Source: Calidifontimicrobium sp964618555 (GTDB lineage Bacteria; Pseudomonadota; Gammaproteobacteria; Burkholderiales; Burkholderiaceae_C). Taken from it: a stretch of 47,815 bases of DNA. Positions 8,367-16,648 of the stretch are shown one piece after another. How positions within the stretch are numbered: the stretch's first letter is position 1; the number at the start of each line of letters is the position of its first letter. Made by a program: the position numbers and the translations under genes. The stretch covers positions 1 through 47,815 of the forward strand of contig CAZUBF010000006.1 in NCBI GenBank assembly GCA_964618555.1, read 5' to 3'. Under the pieces are notes generated by a model. The model was not told the DNA's origin. It made no database searches and worked only from the letters and a program-made list of their open reading frames with translations.

Positions 8367-9574
8367 GCACGCTCGGCGAGATTCCCTACGGCGCGTACTG
8401 GAGCACGCCGTTCGCGCGCTGGCAGGGCAGCTTCGCCGCGCTGCACAGCATCGAGTTCGCGGCGCACGTCGCGCGCCGCGAGCTGGCGCGCCGAGGCATC
8501 GACGCTGCGCAGGCGTTCGACCACGGCGTGCTCGGTGTCTCGGTGCCGCAGAAGCACTCGTTCTACGGGCTGCCGTGGCTGGCCGGTCTGATCGGCGCCG
8601 CCCGGCTGGGTGGGCCGACGCTGATGCAGGCCTGCGCCACCGGCGTGCGCACGCTGCTCGCCGCGTCGCAGGAGGTGCAGTGCGGCATGGCCACCTCGGC
8701 GCTGGTCGTCACCTGCGACCGCACCAGCAACGGCCCGCACCTGTACTACCCGAACCCGCGCGGCCCGGGCGGCACCGGTGTCGCCGAGGACTGGGTGCTC
8801 GACAACTTCGGCTGCGACCCGCTGGGTCCGCACTCGATGCTGGCCACCGCCGAGAACGTCGCCGCACGACACGGCATCGGCACCGCCGAGCAGCACGACG
8901 TGGTGCTGCGGCGCGAGGCGCAGTACGCCGACGCGCTCGCCGACGGCAGCGCGTTCCTCAAGCGCTTCATGACGCTGCCGTTCGAGGTGCCGGCGCCCGG
9001 CTACCGCAAGACCGCCGCGACGCTCGACGGCGACGAGGGGGTCAGCCGCTCGACCGCCGAGGGGCTCGCCGCGCTCAAGCCGGTGCAGCCCGGCGGCACG
9101 GTGACCTACGGCGCGCAGACGCACCCGGCCGACGGCAGCGCCGCGATCGTCGTCGCCACCCGCGAACGCGCGCGCGAGCTGGCGACCGACCCGAAGGTCG
9201 CGGTGCGCCTGCTCGGCTTCGGCCAGGCGCGCGCAGAGCTGGCGCACATGCCCGAAGCGACGGTGCCCGCGGCGCAGCGCGCACTGGCGCAGGCCGACAT
9301 CGGCATCGCGCAGGTCGACGTGGTGAAGACGCACAACCCGTTCGCCGTCAACGACCTGTACTTCGCCCGCGCGACCGGCGTCGACTGGCGCGCGATGAAT
9401 CCGTTCGGCTGCTCGCTGGTGTGGGGTCACCCGCAGGCGCCGATGGGCACGCGCGCGATCATCGAGCTGATCGAGGCGCTCGCGCTGCGCGGCGGCGGGC
9501 GCGGGCTGTTCACCGGCTGCGCCGCCGGCGACACCGCGATGGCGGTGGTGCTCGAGGTCGGAGACGCGCGATGA
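8363..9574 (+). CDS. Thiolase-family acyl-CoA acetyltransferase
   Basis: A 403-residue thiolase-fold enzyme, expected to cleave a 3-oxoacyl-CoA with CoA, or an SCP2-like relative. The acyl-accepting Cys91 is in LMQACATGVR, the second-half His motif is WGHPQAPMGTR, and the second catalytic Cys is in TGCAAGDTAMA. The usual NEAFA segment reads KTHNPFAVND, which points to the divergent SCP2/lipid-transfer-type branch. Many of those thiolases act with a DUF35 OB-fold partner; none is present here except the short residual ORF that follows. It overlaps the GntR gene at its start (ATGA). Confidence 0.85.
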   Translation: MSTLGEIPYGAYWSTPFARWQGSFAALHSIEFAAHVARRELARRGIDAAQAFDHGVLGVSVPQKHSFYGLPWLAGLIGAARLGGPTLMQACATGVRTLLAASQEVQCGMATSALVVTCDRTSNGPHLYYPNPRGPGGTGVAEDWVLDNFGCDPLGPHSMLATAENVAARHGIGTAEQHDVVLRREAQYADALADGSAFLKRFMTLPFEVPAPGYRKTAATLDGDEGVSRSTAEGLAALKPVQPGGTVTYGAQTHPADGSAAIVVATRERARELATDPKVAVRLLGFGQARAELAHMPEATVPAAQRALAQADIGIAQVDVVKTHNPFAVNDLYFARATGVDWRAMNPFGCSLVWGHPQAPMGTRAIIELIEALALRGGGRGLFTGCAAGDTAMAVVLEVGDAR

Positions 9575-9633
9575 GCGGCGCCGCACGTCGGTGCCGCCTC
9601 GGCACGGCTCGCCCGCGCGAGGTGGTGGCGTGA
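9571..9633 (+). other. 20-codon ORF coupled at both ends, possible remnant of a deleted gene
   Basis: The ATG at 9571 overlaps the thiolase stop (ATGA), and its own TGA at 9631 overlaps the GTG start of the acyl-CoA ligase (GTGA). The predicted peptide is MSGAARRCRLGTARPREVVA. Such double coupling is normal for a real gene in this operon, but 20 residues is very short. It may be the fused ends of a gene that suffered an internal deletion (a DUF35 OB-fold partner of the thiolase would be expected here), a coupling mini-cistron, or chance. Confidence 0.3.
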
Positions 9634-11195
9634 GCGTCGCGCACTGGATCGCCACGCAGGCGCGGCGGCAGCCGGGCCGCACGGCTCTGCGCTGCGACGG
9701 CGATGGGCTGACCTACGCCGGGCTGGCGCGGCGCGTCGACGACGCCGCGGCGGCGCTCGCGCAGGCCGGCGTCGGGCGCGGCGAGCGGCTCGCGTGGCTG
9801 GGCCTGAACCGCGGCGACATGCTCGTCGCGCTGTTCGCCTGCGCGCGCCTGGGCGCGATCTTCATGCCGCTGAACTGGCGCCTGGCGCCGCCCGAGCACC
9901 GTGCGATGCTGCACGAGGCCGCACCCGCGCTGTTCGTCGCCGACGCCGACTTCGCCGCGGCGAGCGCCGCGCACGACGTGGCGCCGCCGCGCACGCGCTG
10001 CGCCGCGATCGGCGCCGACGCGCCGCCGGGCTGGGCGCGCTGGCAGGCGCTGCTCGACGCCGGGCAGGGCGGCGAGGTCGCCGGCGATCCCGACCCCGCC
10101 GCACCGCTGCTGCTGTGCTACACGTCGGGTTCGACCGGCCGCCCCAAGGGCGTGCTGCTCAGCGCCGACGCGCTGGAGGCCAACGCCGACGCCAGCGACG
10201 CGATGCACGGGTTGAGCGCCGACGACCGGGTGCTGACCACGCTGCCGCTGTTCCACGTCGGCGGGCTGAACATCCTCACGACACCGGCGCTGCGTGCCGG
10301 CGCCAGCGTCACGCTGCACCCGCGCTTCGACGCCGGTGCGGTGTTCGACGCCATCGAGTTGGAGCGCATCACGCTCACGGTGCTGGTGCCGGCGCAGCTC
10401 GACGCGATGCGCGCGCACCCGCGCTGGCGCGACGCCGACCTGTCGAGCCTGCGGGCGATCAGCACCGGCTCGACCTGGGTGCCGCGGCGGCTGATCGACG
10501 CGGTGCACGAGCGCGGCGTGCCGCTGATCCAGGTCTGGGGTGCGACCGAGACCGCGCCGATCGCCGCCTGCCTGCGCCCCGACCAGGCGGTGCGCCACGC
10601 CGGCGCGGCCGGCGCGAGCGCCGCGGGGGTCGAGCTGCGCGTCGTCGCCGCCGACGGCCGCGACGCCGCCCCCGGCGCCAGCGGCGAGGTGTGGGTACGC
10701 GGGCGCACGCTGATGCTCGGCTACTGGCGCGACCCCGGCGCCAGCGCCCGCGCGGTCGACGCCGACGGCTGGTACCACTCGGGCGACAGCGGCCACTTCG
10801 ACGCGCACGGCCTGCTGCACATCGACGGCCGGCTCAAGGACATGATCATCTGCGGCGGCGAGAACGTCAGCCCGGCGGAGGTCGAGGCGGTGCTGCTCGA
10901 CGACCCCGACGTCGCCGAAGCCGCGGTGGTCGGCGTGGCCGATGCGCGCTGGGGCGAGATCGTCGTCGCCGCGGTCGTGGCGCGCGCCGGCGCCGAGCCG
11001 TCGGCCGATCGGCTGCTCGCGCGCTTTGCCGGGCGGCTGGCGCGCTTCAAGCACCCGAAGCAGCTGCGTTTCGTCGACGCGCTGCCGCGCACCGCACTGG
11101 GCAAGGTGCGCAAGGACGAACTGCGGCGCTGGTTCGCCGCCGAACCCGCCGGCGGTGCCGGCACGCCGCCGGGCACGAAGGAGCAAGTCGCGTGA
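9630..11195 (+). CDS. Acyl-CoA synthetase (AMP-forming ligase)
   Basis: A 521-residue ANL-superfamily enzyme that activates a carboxylic acid to its CoA thioester using ATP. Motifs in order: P-loop-like CYTSGSTGRPKGVLL, aromatic/Thr motif WGATETAP, YHSGDSGHF, hinge GRLKDMIICGGENVSPAEVE and C-terminal catalytic Lys in RTALGKVRKDEL. The substrate cannot be read; the overall style is that of medium-chain or aryl ligases. I chose the GTG at 9630 because the protein then begins at the family start and overlaps the preceding stop. The stop overlaps hyuA by GTGA. Confidence 0.88.
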   Translation: MSVAHWIATQARRQPGRTALRCDGDGLTYAGLARRVDDAAAALAQAGVGRGERLAWLGLNRGDMLVALFACARLGAIFMPLNWRLAPPEHRAMLHEAAPALFVADADFAAASAAHDVAPPRTRCAAIGADAPPGWARWQALLDAGQGGEVAGDPDPAAPLLLCYTSGSTGRPKGVLLSADALEANADASDAMHGLSADDRVLTTLPLFHVGGLNILTTPALRAGASVTLHPRFDAGAVFDAIELERITLTVLVPAQLDAMRAHPRWRDADLSSLRAISTGSTWVPRRLIDAVHERGVPLIQVWGATETAPIAACLRPDQAVRHAGAAGASAAGVELRVVAADGRDAAPGASGEVWVRGRTLMLGYWRDPGASARAVDADGWYHSGDSGHFDAHGLLHIDGRLKDMIICGGENVSPAEVEAVLLDDPDVAEAAVVGVADARWGEIVVAAVVARAGAEPSADRLLARFAGRLARFKHPKQLRFVDALPRTALGKVRKDELRRWFAAEPAGGAGTPPGTKEQVA

Positions 11196-13351
11196 ACACT
11201 GCTGCGTCACCGGGGCCGCGCGGGCGCGGCATCAAGCTGGGCATCGACGTCGGCGGCACGTTCACCGACTTCGTCATCGCGCGCGACGGCGAGCGTCCGC
11301 GCATCCACAAGACGCTGTCGACGCCGCACGACCCGTCGATCGCGGTGGTCGAGGGCCTGGCGCAGATCGCCGCGGCGATGGACCCGCCGCAGTCGGTGCG
11401 CGAGTTCGTGCGCGGCATCGACACCATCGTGCACGGCACCACCGTCACCACCAACGCGACGCTGACCTCGACCGGCGCGAAGACCGCGCTGCTGACCACG
11501 CTGGGCGTGCGCGACGCGCTCGAGATGCGCCGCGGCGTGCGCGAGGCCCAGTACGACAACCGCTTCACCAACGTCGCCGCGCTGGTGCCGCGCGTGCGGC
11601 GCGTCGGCGTGGGCGGGCGCATCGACCGCGACGGCCGCGAGGTCGAGCCGCTGGACCTCGACGCGGTGCGCGCGCAGCTGCAGCGCTGGCGCGACGACGG
11701 CGTCGAGGCCCTCGCGGTGTGCTTCATGAACGCCTTCGCCAACGCGGCGCACGAGCAGGCCGCCGCCGCGCTGGTGCGCGCCGAGTGGCCCGGGGTCTAC
11801 CTGTCGGTGTCCACCGAGGTGCTGCCGGCGATCCGCTTCTACGACCGCGTCAGCACCACGGTGCTCAACGCCTACGTCGGCCCGAAGCTCGGGCACTACC
11901 TCGACGCGCTGGTCGCGCGCCTGGCCGGCGTCGGTTTCGACGGCCTGCTGCTGATCATGCAGTCCAACGGCGGCGTGATCACGCCGGCGGCCGCACGCGA
12001 CAAGGCGGCGCTGACGCTGCTGTCGGGCCCGTCGGGCGGGCCGGGCGCCGGGCTGTACTGCGTCGGCGCGCTCGGTCGCGACCGCGTGATCACCACCGAC
12101 ATGGGCGGCACCAGCTTCGAGGCCTCGGTGGCCGTCGGCGCGCCGCTGGTGAAGAACGACGGCGAGATCGCACGCCGGCGCATCGCGCTGCCGATGCTCG
12201 ACATCCACACCATCGGCGCCGGCGGCGGCTCGATCGGCTGGCTCGACGACGGCGGGCTGCTGCGCATGGGCCCGCAGAGCGCCGGCGCCGACCCCGGCCC
12301 GGCGTGTTACGGCCGCGGCGGCAACCTGCCGACGACGACCGACGCCAACCTGGTGCTCGGCTACCTGGACCCCGGCTACTTCGCCGGCGGCAGCATCGCG
12401 CTCGACATCGACGCGGCGCGGCGCGCGATCGACACGCACCTCGCGCGTCCGATGGGGTTGACCGTCGAGCAGGCCGCCGCCGGCATGTACCGCGTCGCGT
12501 GCAACAACATGGCGCAGGGCGTGCGCGAGGTCACGATCAAGCGCGGCTTCGACCCGCGCGAGTTCCCGCTGATCCCCGGCGGCGGCGCCGGCCCGATCCA
12601 CGGCTGCGCGATCTGCACCGAGCTGGGCATCCCGCTGCTCGTCGTGCCGCGCGAGGCCTCGGTGCTGTGCGCCTTCGGCATGCTGATGGGCGAGCTGCGC
12701 CACGACTTCGTGCGCACCTTCGTCGCGCGGGTCGACGCGCTCGACTGGGCGGCGCTCGCCACGCGCATCGGCGAGATGGTCGCCGAGGGCGAGCGCCTGC
12801 TCGACGACGAACGCGTGCCCGCGGCGCGCCGCCGGCGCGAGCTGCGGCTGGACTGCCGCTACGTCAAGCAGTACCACGAGGTCTCGGTGCCGGTGCCGCT
12901 CGACGCGGTCGAGCGGCGCGACGCCGCGGCGATCGCGCGTGCGTTCCACGACGAGCACCGGCGGCTGTTCGGCTACACGCTCGAGGCCGAGGGCAGCCCG
13001 GTGGAGATCGTCAACCTGCGCCTGCAGGCGATCGGCGGGGTCGAGCGCCCGGCGTTGCACCGCGACGCCGCCGGCGACGCCGACGCGTCGGCCGCGCTGA
13101 AGGGGCGGCGCAGCGTCTACGTCCCCGAGCGCGACGCCTTTGCCCCGGTGCCGGTGTACGACGGCCACCGGCTGCGCTGCGGGCACCGCATCCGCGGGCC
13201 GGCGCTGATCGAGCAGCGCACCACCGCGGTGTTCGTCAGCGACGGCTACGACGGCGTCGTCGACGCGCTCGGGTCTTTCGTGCTCCACGCCAAGGGGCGC
13301 GAGGACCTGGTCGACGCGGCGCTGCAGACGAGGGAGGTCGAACATGCATGA
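11192..13351 (+). CDS. HyuA-type ATPase subunit (hydantoinase / 5-oxoprolinase / ketone carboxylase family)
   Basis: A 719-residue ASKHA-fold protein. The N-terminal phosphate-binding motif is GIDVGGTFTDF (17-27), and a second ATPase segment, TTDMGGTSFE, lies near residue 300. In this family the HyuA-like subunit phosphorylates a carbonyl oxygen so that its HyuB partner can open a cyclic amide or carboxylate a ketone. Members include N-methylhydantoinase, caprolactamase, 5-oxoprolinase, acetone carboxylase and acetophenone carboxylase. Length is normal. It overlaps hyuB by 8 bp, so they form one enzyme. Substrate class (lactam or ketone) is undecided. Confidence 0.88.
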   Translation: MNTAASPGPRGRGIKLGIDVGGTFTDFVIARDGERPRIHKTLSTPHDPSIAVVEGLAQIAAAMDPPQSVREFVRGIDTIVHGTTVTTNATLTSTGAKTALLTTLGVRDALEMRRGVREAQYDNRFTNVAALVPRVRRVGVGGRIDRDGREVEPLDLDAVRAQLQRWRDDGVEALAVCFMNAFANAAHEQAAAALVRAEWPGVYLSVSTEVLPAIRFYDRVSTTVLNAYVGPKLGHYLDALVARLAGVGFDGLLLIMQSNGGVITPAAARDKAALTLLSGPSGGPGAGLYCVGALGRDRVITTDMGGTSFEASVAVGAPLVKNDGEIARRRIALPMLDIHTIGAGGGSIGWLDDGGLLRMGPQSAGADPGPACYGRGGNLPTTTDANLVLGYLDPGYFAGGSIALDIDAARRAIDTHLARPMGLTVEQAAAGMYRVACNNMAQGVREVTIKRGFDPREFPLIPGGGAGPIHGCAICTELGIPLLVVPREASVLCAFGMLMGELRHDFVRTFVARVDALDWAALATRIGEMVAEGERLLDDERVPAARRRRELRLDCRYVKQYHEVSVPVPLDAVERRDAAAIARAFHDEHRRLFGYTLEAEGSPVEIVNLRLQAIGGVERPALHRDAAGDADASAALKGRRSVYVPERDAFAPVPVYDGHRLRCGHRIRGPALIEQRTTAVFVSDGYDGVVDALGSFVLHAKGREDLVDAALQTREVEHA

Positions 13352-15068
13352 ACCCGGACGCGAGCGCGAGGCGGCGATCGACCCGATCCTGCTGTCGGTG
13401 TACGCGCGCAGCTTCAAGGCGATCACCGACGAGATGAGCATCTCGATGGAGCGCACCACGCGCAGCCCGATCCTGTGCGAGGCCAAGGACTACGTCACCG
13501 GCCTGTACGACGCCGAGGGGCGCATGCTCGAGCAGACCGAGAACCTGCCGATCCTGGCGTTCTCGCTGGCGCCGGTGTGCAAGCACATCCGCCGCACCTT
13601 CGACGGCGACATCCACGACGGCGACGTGTTCTTCCACAACGACGTGTTCACGCTGGGCAACCAGAACAACGACGTCGCGGTGTTCCGACCGGTGTTCTTC
13701 GACGGCGAGCTCGTCGGCTGGACCGCCGTCAAGGGGCACCAGGCCGACATCGGCGGTGCGGTGGCCGGCGGCTACAACCCGAACGCGGTCGAGGTCTGGC
13801 AGGAGGCGCTGCGCATCCCGGCGGTCAAGGTGGTCGACCGCGGCGCGCTGCGCCGCGACGTGTGGAACCTGATCTTCGCCAACGTGCGGCTGGACATCGT
13901 GCAGCACGACATGAAGGCCGAGATGGGCGCCTGCGAGGTCGGCGCGCGGCGCCTGGCCGAGCTGATCGGCAAGTACGGCGCGGCCAGCTACCGCGCGCAC
14001 AAGCAGGCGCTGTTCGACGCGACGCGGCGCATGATGCAGGCGGAGATCGCGAAGATCCCCAACGGGCGCTACAGCGGCGAGGGCTACGTCTACTACGACG
14101 GCCGCCACGAGGGCAGCAAGTTCACCATCCGCGTCGACGTCGAGGTGCACGACCGGTCGATCCGCTTCGACTACTCGCGCACCGACCCCCAGACGAACGG
14201 CTTCGTCAACGGCACCTTCACCTCGAGCGCGTCGGCGACGATCCTGACGCTGCTGCAGATGGTCAACCCCGACATCCCGCACAACGAGGGCATGGTCGAG
14301 CCGATCGAGATCGTGATCCCCGAGGGCACGATCCTCAACGCCGCGTACCCGAAGGCGACCACCTTCGGCAACCACCTGTGCCCGCCGAACGCCGACGCGA
14401 TCCAGCGCGCCCTCAGCCCGGTGCTGCCCGAGCGCGTGACCGCCGGCTGGAACAACCTGCTCGCAGCGCTGACCACCGGCATCGACCCGGGCACCGGCGA
14501 GAAGTACGTGGACATCGGTTTCATGGGGCTGAAGGGCGGATCGGGCGCGTTGCACGGCTGCGACGGCTACGACCACATCGGGATGATCGACGCCAGCGGC
14601 GGCGTGCTCGACCAGGACTACGAGATGTTCGAGCAGCAGACGCCGCACCGGCTGATCCGCCACGAGCTGCTCGCCGATTCGGCCGGTGCCGGGCAGTGGC
14701 GCGGCGGGCTGGGCGTGGAGACGATCTTCGAGATCGGCAGCGACGACACGCAGCTCGTGACCTTCGGCGACGGCGACTTCGAGGGTGCGTTCGGCCTGGC
14801 CGGCGGCCACGGCGCGGGGCTGAACTTCATCCGCCTGACCTACCCCGACGGCCGCGTCGTCGTGCCGAGGAACAAGGACCTGATCACCGGCGTGCCGCGC
14901 GGCACCGTGTACCACCAGGTGGCCAACGGCGGTGGCGGCTGGGGCGAACCGAAGCTTCGCGACCGTCGCGTGCTCGCCGACGAGGTGCGCAACGGCGTGA
15001 TCAGCCGCGACGCGGCGGTGCGCGACTACGGCATGAGCGAAGCCGAACTCGCCGCGTACGGCGTCTGA
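13344..15068 (+). CDS. HyuB-type catalytic subunit
   Basis: A 574-residue partner of HyuA. It contains the family core GHQADIGG (about 130-138), followed by QEALRIPAVKVV, the segment MKAEMGACEVGARRL and the Gly-rich C-terminal part GGGGWGEP. Carboxylase relatives such as acetone and acetophenone carboxylase need additional small subunits; none is encoded next to this pair. A two-component ATP-dependent cyclic amidase is therefore at least as likely. The ATG at 13344 lies inside the end of hyuA, and an acyl-CoA dehydrogenase follows after 3 bp. Confidence 0.87.
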   Translation: MHEPGREREAAIDPILLSVYARSFKAITDEMSISMERTTRSPILCEAKDYVTGLYDAEGRMLEQTENLPILAFSLAPVCKHIRRTFDGDIHDGDVFFHNDVFTLGNQNNDVAVFRPVFFDGELVGWTAVKGHQADIGGAVAGGYNPNAVEVWQEALRIPAVKVVDRGALRRDVWNLIFANVRLDIVQHDMKAEMGACEVGARRLAELIGKYGAASYRAHKQALFDATRRMMQAEIAKIPNGRYSGEGYVYYDGRHEGSKFTIRVDVEVHDRSIRFDYSRTDPQTNGFVNGTFTSSASATILTLLQMVNPDIPHNEGMVEPIEIVIPEGTILNAAYPKATTFGNHLCPPNADAIQRALSPVLPERVTAGWNNLLAALTTGIDPGTGEKYVDIGFMGLKGGSGALHGCDGYDHIGMIDASGGVLDQDYEMFEQQTPHRLIRHELLADSAGAGQWRGGLGVETIFEIGSDDTQLVTFGDGDFEGAFGLAGGHGAGLNFIRLTYPDGRVVVPRNKDLITGVPRGTVYHQVANGGGGWGEPKLRDRRVLADEVRNGVISRDAAVRDYGMSEAELAAYGV

Positions 15069-15071
15069 ACG

Positions 15072-16205
15072 ATGGACTTCGACCTCGACGACACCCAGCG
15101 CGCGATCCGCGACGCCTTCGCGCGGTTCGTCGACGAACGCGTCGTGCCGCAGGCGGCGGCGATCGACGAGGCGCACACGTTCCCGCGCGAGCTGTTCGCC
15201 GAGCTCGGCGCGCTCGGGCTGTTCGGCCTGCGCTATCCGGCCGAGGTCGGCGGCTCGGGGCTGGGGCTGCCCGAGTTCGCCCTCGCGCTCGAGGAGGTTG
15301 CGCGCGGCTCGATGTCGCTGGCCGGCGCCGCGGCGATGCAGTCGCTGATGGGCACCAAGTTCCTGCAGATGCTCGGCAACGCCGACATCGTCGCGAGGCT
15401 GCTGGTGCCGGCGCTGCGCGGCGAGAAGATCGGCGCGATCTGCATGACCGAGCCCGGCGCCGGCTCCGACCTCGGCGGGATCGCGACGACGGCGCGCAAG
15501 GTCGACGGCGGCTGGCTGCTCGATGGGCGCAAGACCTGGATCACGTCGGCGCCGGTGGCCGACTTCTTCACCGTGTTCGCCCGCGCCGGCGCCGAGCGCA
15601 AGCTGACGATCTTCCTCGTCGAGCGCGGGTTCGAAGGCTTCGCCGTCGGGCGCGAGATCCGCAAGATGGGCGTGTGGGCGCTGCCGACCTCCGAGGTCGG
15701 CTTCGACGCCTGCTTCGTGCCCGACAGCCACCGCCTGTCGAAGGACGAAGGCGACGGCGAGGCCCACCTGCGCAAGCTGCTCGCCGAGATCCGCGTCATC
15801 ACCGGCGCGATGGCCGTGGGCATCGCCCGCGCCGCGCTGGCCGACGCGGTGCGCTACGCCGGCGAGCGGGTGCAGTTCGGCAAGCCGATCGACCGCTTCC
15901 AGGCGATCCAGCTCAAGCTCGCCGAGATGGCCACCGCGCTCGAGTCGGCGGTGCTGCTGGTGCGCCACGCGGCCTGGCTGCACGCCGCCGGCCGGCCGCA
16001 CCACAAGCAAGCTGCGATGGCCAAGCTGCACGCCAGCGAGACCGCGGCGATGGTCTGCGACCAGGCCGCGCGCGTGCTGGCCAGCTACGGCTACGCGATG
16101 GAGTACGCGGTGCAGCGCCACCTGCGCGACGTGCGCTTCACGCTGATCGGCGGCGGCACCAGCGAAATCCTCAAGCTGATCGTCGCGAAGGAGTTGTGTG
16201 CATGA
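15072..16205 (+). CDS. Acyl-CoA dehydrogenase, catalytic Glu moved
   Basis: A 377-residue FAD enzyme introducing a double bond into an acyl-CoA. Family signatures: CMTEPGAGSDLGGI, KTWITSA, GERVQFGKPI and QAARVLASYGYAMEY. The usual catalytic Glu of the IYEGT motif is Gly here (IGGGT, Gly361). Glu239 in LLAEIRVITG sits near the alternative position used by isovaleryl-CoA dehydrogenase, which acts on branched acyl-CoAs. It is followed by the B12 subunit with an ATGA overlap, so it probably oxidises the mutase substrate or product. Confidence 0.9.
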   Translation: MDFDLDDTQRAIRDAFARFVDERVVPQAAAIDEAHTFPRELFAELGALGLFGLRYPAEVGGSGLGLPEFALALEEVARGSMSLAGAAAMQSLMGTKFLQMLGNADIVARLLVPALRGEKIGAICMTEPGAGSDLGGIATTARKVDGGWLLDGRKTWITSAPVADFFTVFARAGAERKLTIFLVERGFEGFAVGREIRKMGVWALPTSEVGFDACFVPDSHRLSKDEGDGEAHLRKLLAEIRVITGAMAVGIARAALADAVRYAGERVQFGKPIDRFQAIQLKLAEMATALESAVLLVRHAAWLHAAGRPHHKQAAMAKLHASETAAMVCDQAARVLASYGYAMEYAVQRHLRDVRFTLIGGGTSEILKLIVAKELCA

Positions 16206-16648
16206 ATGCGGTTGCCCGCCAGATACGCGTCGTGCTCGCCAAGCCCGGGCTCGACGGCCACGACCAGGGCGCCAAGATCGTCGCGCGAGCGATGATCGAC
16301 GCCGGCTTCGACGTGCGCTACACCGGGCTGCGACAGACGCCCGAGCAGGTGCGCGACGCGGCGCTGGCGCACGACGCCGACGTCATCGCGCTGTCGAGCA
16401 TGGCCGGCGCGCACCTGGACTTCTGCCGCCGGCTCAAGCCGCTGCTCGACGCCGCCGGGCTCGCCGAGCGGCTGTGGATCATCGGCGGCAACCTGCCTGC
16501 CGCCGACCACGACGCGCTGCGCGCGCTCGGCTTCGTCGGCGTGTTCCCGGTGGGCAGCGCGCTCGACGCCACCTGCGACTTCGTGCGCGCGCACGCGCCG
16601 CGCCGAGCGGCTCCCGTCCGACCCGCCGCCGAGGAGGCCGCACGATGA
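16202..16648 (+). CDS. Cobalamin-binding small subunit of an acyl-CoA mutase
   Basis: A 148-residue B12-binding domain. It has the DxHxxG motif (Asp18, His20, PGLDGHDQGAK), whose His ligates cobalt from below, then the SSMAGAHL and GGNLP segments that hold the nucleotide tail. This corresponds to the C-terminal domain of methylmalonyl-CoA mutase, here as a separate subunit as in 2-hydroxyisobutyryl-CoA mutase and archaeal mutases. ATGA overlaps at both ends tie it to the dehydrogenase before and the large subunit after. Confidence 0.93.
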   Translation: MNAVARQIRVVLAKPGLDGHDQGAKIVARAMIDAGFDVRYTGLRQTPEQVRDAALAHDADVIALSSMAGAHLDFCRRLKPLLDAAGLAERLWIIGGNLPAADHDALRALGFVGVFPVGSALDATCDFVRAHAPRRAAPVRPAAEEAAR

